From an uncultured Massilia sp. (GTDB taxonomy: Bacteria > Pseudomonadota > Gammaproteobacteria > Burkholderiales > Burkholderiaceae_D), in the NCBI GenBank assembly GCA_913778765.1, contig CAJYXO010000274.1, forward strand, positions 1 through 35,930: DNA of 35,930 bases, written 5' to 3'. The notes under the pieces were generated by a model that did no database searches, was not told the DNA's origin, and saw only the letters and a program-made list of their open reading frames with translations. Shown here piece after piece: positions 32,883-35,930 of this stretch (its first letter is position 1; each line of letters opens with the position of its first letter). The position numbers and the translations under genes are program-made.

Positions 32883-35546
32883 ATGGACATCAACCTGAAG
32901 ACCCTGATCGGCAAGCTGAACGACACCACCCGTGCCGCGGCCACGCGCGCGGCCGGGATCTGCGTCGGCTTCGGCCAGTACGAGGTCGACATCGAACACC
33001 TGTTCCTGGCCCTGCTGGAACAAGCGGACAGCGACTTCGTCGTGGCTGCGCGCCAGTCCGCGATCAGCCTCACCGCTTTTGAAACCGACCTGCGCAAGGA
33101 AGTCGAGCGCCTGCCCGCCGGCAGCGGCCGCACGCCGGTGTTCTCGCGCCACCTGCCGGTGCTGTTCGAGCACGCCTGGCTGATCGCCTCGCTCGGCCAG
33201 CCGGCGCCCGGCCAGGAACAGCGCATCCGCAGCGGCCACCTGCTGCTGGCGCTGCTGACCGAACCGGGCCTGGCCCAGCTGGCGCAACGGGCCTCACGCT
33301 GCTTCATGGACTTCCCGCTCGATCGCCTCAAGCACGATTTCGACAGGTTCACCCGCGGCTCCGCCGAAGCGGCGGCAAGCGCCCGCGCCGATACCCCGCC
33401 GCGGGCCGCGGCGGGCGGCGATCCGGTCGGCGAGCTGCAATCCTCGGCGCCGGGCCGCACGCCCGCGCTCGACCAGTACACGACCTGCCTGACGGCGCGG
33501 GCGCGCGAAGGCAAGCTCGATCCGGTGATCGGGCGCGACCCGGAAATCCGCCAGGCGATCGACATCCTGATGCGGCGCCGCCAGAACAACCCGATCCTGA
33601 CCGGCGAGGCCGGCGTCGGCAAGACCGCGGTGGTCGAAGGCCTGGCGCTGCGCATCGCGCTGGGGGACGTGCCCGAGGTGCTGCGCGGGGTCGAGATCCA
33701 TACGCTCGACATGGGCCTGCTGCAGGCCGGCGCCAGCGTCAAGGGCGAGTTCGAGAACCGCCTGAAGAACGTGATCGAGGAGGTGGGAAGAAGCCTGCAC
33801 CCGATCATCCTGTTCATCGACGAAGCCCACACCATGATCGGCGCCGGCGGCGCGGCCGGGCAGAACGACGCCGCCAACCTGCTCAAGCCCGCGCTGGCGC
33901 GCGGCGAGCTGCGCACGATCGCCGCCACCACCTGGGGCGAGTACAAGAAGTACTCCGAGAAGGACGCCGCGCTGGCAAGGCGCTTCCAGGTCGTGAAGGT
34001 CGAGGAGCCGGACGAAGACACTGCCTGCGCCATGCTGCGCGCGATGGCGCCGCTGATGGAGCAGCACTTCGGCGTGCGCATCTTCGACGAGGCGATCCGC
34101 GAAGCCGTGCGGCTGTCGCACCGCTACATCAGCGGGCGCCAGCTGCCCGACAAGGCGGTCAGCGTGCTGGACACCGCCTGCGCCAAGGTGGCGCTCGGCC
34201 AGAAGGCGACGCCGGCCGCGCTGGAAGAAGCGACCCGCGGCCTGGAGCGCCTGGATGCGCGCATCGCCGTCCTGGTGCGCGAGGAAAGCGGCGGCGCCGA
34301 CCATGCCGCCATGCTGGCCGGCCTGCGCGGCGAGCGCGCGGAACTGCTGCAGCGCCAGCAAAGCCTGATCGGGCAGTGGGAGCGCGAGCAGGCGCTGTCG
34401 GCCGAGATCCACGCCATCCGCGCACGGCTGGAAGCGGGCGAAGGCGAGGGCGGCGCTGCGGAATTGCATGCCATGGTCGAAGAGCTGCGCACGCTGCAGG
34501 GCGAAACCCCGCTGGTGCCGCTGCAAGTCGACGGCCACACGGTGGCCGGCATCGTGGCGGCCTGGACCGGCATCCCGCTCGGGCGCATGGTGAAAGACGA
34601 GATTCGCACCGTGATGAATCTGCAGGGCATGCTGGACGAGCGCATCCTCGGCCAGGGCCACGCCAGCGCCATCGTTGCCCAGCGCGTGCGCACGGCCCGC
34701 GCCAACCTCGAAGACCCGAACAAGCCGAAGGGCGTGTTCCTGTTCGTCGGCACCTCGGGCGTCGGCAAGACCGAGACCGCGCTGGCGCTGGCCGACCTGC
34801 TGTACGGCGGCGAGCGCAAGCTGGTCACCATCAACATGAGCGAGTACCAGGAAGCGCACAGCGTGTCCGGCCTGAAGGGCTCGCCGCCGGGTTATGTCGG
34901 CTACGGCGAAGGCGGCGTGCTGACCGAAGCGGTGCGGCGCAACCCCTACAGCGTGGTGCTGCTCGACGAGGTGGAGAAAGCGCACGGCGACGTGCTGGAG
35001 CTGTTCTTCCAGGTCTTCGACAAGGGCGTGCTGGACGATGCCGAGGGACGCCAGATCGACTTCCGCAACACCGTCATCATCCTGACCTCGAACGCGGCAT
35101 CGAGCCAGATCATGCAGGCCTGCCTGAACAAACCGGCCAGCGAGCGGCCATCTCCCGCCGAACTGGCGCAGATGATCCGTCCCGGCCTGATGAAGCACTT
35201 CAAGCCGGCCTTCCTCGGGCGCCTGACCGTGGTGCCGTTCTATCCGATCGACGACGAGGTGCTGGCCAACATCATCCGCCTGAAGCTGGAACGCATCAAG
35301 GCGCGCGTGGGCGCCAACCACGATGCGGCCTTCCACTACGACGACGCGCTGGTGAACGCGGTGCTGGCGCGCTGCACCGAAGTCGACTCGGGCGCGCGCA
35401 ACGTCGACACCATCCTGAACGGCACGCTGCTGCCGGAGATCGCCGACAACGTGCTGGCGGCGATGGCGTCGGGCGGCGGCGTCAAGGCGATCAAGGTCAG
35501 CGCCACCAAGGGCGGCAAGATCAAGTACGCCGTCGAACCGGCATGA
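32883..35546 (+). CDS. tssH: T6SS AAA+ ATPase ClpV (TssH)
   Basis: An 887-residue ClpB-like disaggregase of the ClpV type. The N-domain (1 to about 150) starts MDINLKTLIGKLNDTTRAA with VDIEHLFLALL. The first AAA+ module has GEAGVGKT (241-248) and FIDEAHTM (about 308-315), a shortened middle domain follows (about 440-520), and the second AAA+ module has GTSGVGKTE (about 622-630) and LLDEVEKAH. ClpV recognises contracted TssC and disassembles the sheath. The ATG follows GGAG; the open frame extends much further upstream as a shadow of hcp. tssA follows 10 bases after its stop. Confidence 0.95.
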   Translation: MDINLKTLIGKLNDTTRAAATRAAGICVGFGQYEVDIEHLFLALLEQADSDFVVAARQSAISLTAFETDLRKEVERLPAGSGRTPVFSRHLPVLFEHAWLIASLGQPAPGQEQRIRSGHLLLALLTEPGLAQLAQRASRCFMDFPLDRLKHDFDRFTRGSAEAAASARADTPPRAAAGGDPVGELQSSAPGRTPALDQYTTCLTARAREGKLDPVIGRDPEIRQAIDILMRRRQNNPILTGEAGVGKTAVVEGLALRIALGDVPEVLRGVEIHTLDMGLLQAGASVKGEFENRLKNVIEEVGRSLHPIILFIDEAHTMIGAGGAAGQNDAANLLKPALARGELRTIAATTWGEYKKYSEKDAALARRFQVVKVEEPDEDTACAMLRAMAPLMEQHFGVRIFDEAIREAVRLSHRYISGRQLPDKAVSVLDTACAKVALGQKATPAALEEATRGLERLDARIAVLVREESGGADHAAMLAGLRGERAELLQRQQSLIGQWEREQALSAEIHAIRARLEAGEGEGGAAELHAMVEELRTLQGETPLVPLQVDGHTVAGIVAAWTGIPLGRMVKDEIRTVMNLQGMLDERILGQGHASAIVAQRVRTARANLEDPNKPKGVFLFVGTSGVGKTETALALADLLYGGERKLVTINMSEYQEAHSVSGLKGSPPGYVGYGEGGVLTEAVRRNPYSVVLLDEVEKAHGDVLELFFQVFDKGVLDDAEGRQIDFRNTVIILTSNAASSQIMQACLNKPASERPSPAELAQMIRPGLMKHFKPAFLGRLTVVPFYPIDDEVLANIIRLKLERIKARVGANHDAAFHYDDALVNAVLARCTEVDSGARNVDTILNGTLLPEIADNVLAAMASGGGVKAIKVSATKGGKIKYAVEPA

Positions 35547-35556
35547 GGAGACCGCC

Positions 35557-35930
35557 ATGCTGAACCTGGACATGCTGCTGGCGCCGGTAAGCGATGGCCG
35601 GCCCTGCGGCGAAGACCTGGCCTTTTCCAGCGAGATCGACGCCATCGTGCGTGCGCGCCAGGCCGACGATCCCTCGATCGAACAGGGCGCCTGGGTGACG
35701 GACCTGAAGGAAGCCGACTGGAAGTTCGTGTCCCGGCAGTGCGCCCAGCTGATCGAAAAGCGCAGCAAGGACCTGCAGCTGGCGGTCTGGCTGGCCGAGG
35801 CCGAAGCCAGACCGCCAGCTGCAGGTCCTTGCTGCGCTTTTCGATCAGCTGGGCGCACTGCCGGGACACGAACTTCCAGTCGGCTTCCTTCAGGTCCGTC
35901 ACCCAGGCGCCCTGTTCGATCGAGGGATCG
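35557..35930 (+). CDS. tssA: T6SS protein TssA (N-terminal part; 3' end corrupted and cut)
   Basis: The reliable part, about 82 residues, begins MLNLDMLLAPVSDGRPCGED, followed by SIEQGAWVTDLKEADWKFV and CAQLIEKRSKDLQLAVWLAEA. This is the ImpA_N domain of TssA, which caps and primes tail assembly. From about 35805 the sequence is the exact reverse complement of bases 35667-35792, so the remaining translation, although open to the edge, is not TssA sequence. It reads as a junk Pro/Arg/Ser-rich tail. The real gene presumably continues beyond the break. Confidence 0.85.
   Translation, partial: MLNLDMLLAPVSDGRPCGEDLAFSSEIDAIVRARQADDPSIEQGAWVTDLKEADWKFVSRQCAQLIEKRSKDLQLAVWLAEAEARPPAAGPCCAFRSAGRTAGTRTSSRLPSGPSPRRPVRSRD
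35667..35930. repeat. Perfect 126-bp fold-back inverted repeat at window end
   Basis: Bases 35667-35792 and 35805-35930 are perfect reverse complements, separated by a 12-base spacer GGCCGAGGCCGA (itself GGCCGA twice). The left arm is coding sequence of tssA, and the right arm ends on the last base of the window. A perfect palindrome inside a conserved coding domain at a sequence end is most simply a chimeric read or contig-end assembly artefact. Confidence 0.93.

Noticed and set aside
35667..35930. Reading the terminal fold-back as a natural hairpin telomere or replicon end.
   Set aside because: The arms are tssA coding sequence with a perfect 126-bp match and no other telomere feature; a contig-end artefact is simpler.

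Overview
The window is GC-rich, densely packed Gram-negative chromosomal DNA. Lipoprotein signals, a TonB-dependent receptor and a type VI secretion system (T6SS) point to a diderm. The gene content and codon style suggest a betaproteobacterium of the Oxalobacteraceae (Massilia/Telluria-like); that placement is inference, because no rRNA or tRNA is present.

Layout. (1) 1-6946, minus strand: a six-gene surface-polysaccharide operon. In transcription order it holds a WbpM/CapD-type membrane nucleotide-sugar dehydratase, then WbpA, WbpB, WbpD and WbpE homologues, which form the set converting UDP-GlcNAc to UDP-2,3-diacetamido-2,3-dideoxy-glucuronic acid, and a flippase cut by the window edge. 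(2) 6947-7335: AT-rich non-coding DNA. (3) 7336-8292, minus: a DUF1460 amidase-like lipoprotein. (4) 8521-11502, plus: a large TonB-dependent receptor with a strong terminator. (5) 11724-12104: two tiny unknown proteins. (6) 12298-15267, plus: two LiaI/LiaF-like membrane proteins followed by a LytS-type histidine kinase and a LytTR response regulator. (7) 15264-19183, minus: a FAN1-type VRR-NUC nuclease and a DinG/XPD-type iron-sulfur helicase carrying an N-terminal nuclease domain. A near-perfect LexA operator sits 9 bp upstream of the first start codon. (8) 19272-20060, minus: an unrecognised Ala/Pro-rich single-pass membrane protein. (9) 20115-35930: a T6SS locus in three blocks.

The T6SS blocks are a TagX-like M15 peptidase, tssM, tagF and an OmpA/BON protein (plus); tssJ, tssK and tssL (minus); and a TPR-like lipoprotein, tssB, tssC, hcp, tssH/clpV and tssA (plus). 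Together these supply the membrane complex (TssJLM), baseplate adaptor (TssK), sheath (TssBC), tube (Hcp), sheath recycling (ClpV), peptidoglycan remodelling and anchoring (M15 peptidase, OmpA protein) and a post-translational regulator (TagF). tssE, tssF, tssG and vgrG are not in the window. A palindromic repeat element lies where the first two blocks converge.

The strongest non-gene signals are the LexA operator before the FAN1-helicase pair, the inverted-repeat element at 26568-26705, a terminator between hcp and clpV, and a perfect 126-bp fold-back repeat ending exactly at the last base of the window. The fold-back looks like an assembly or library artefact and corrupts the end of tssA.
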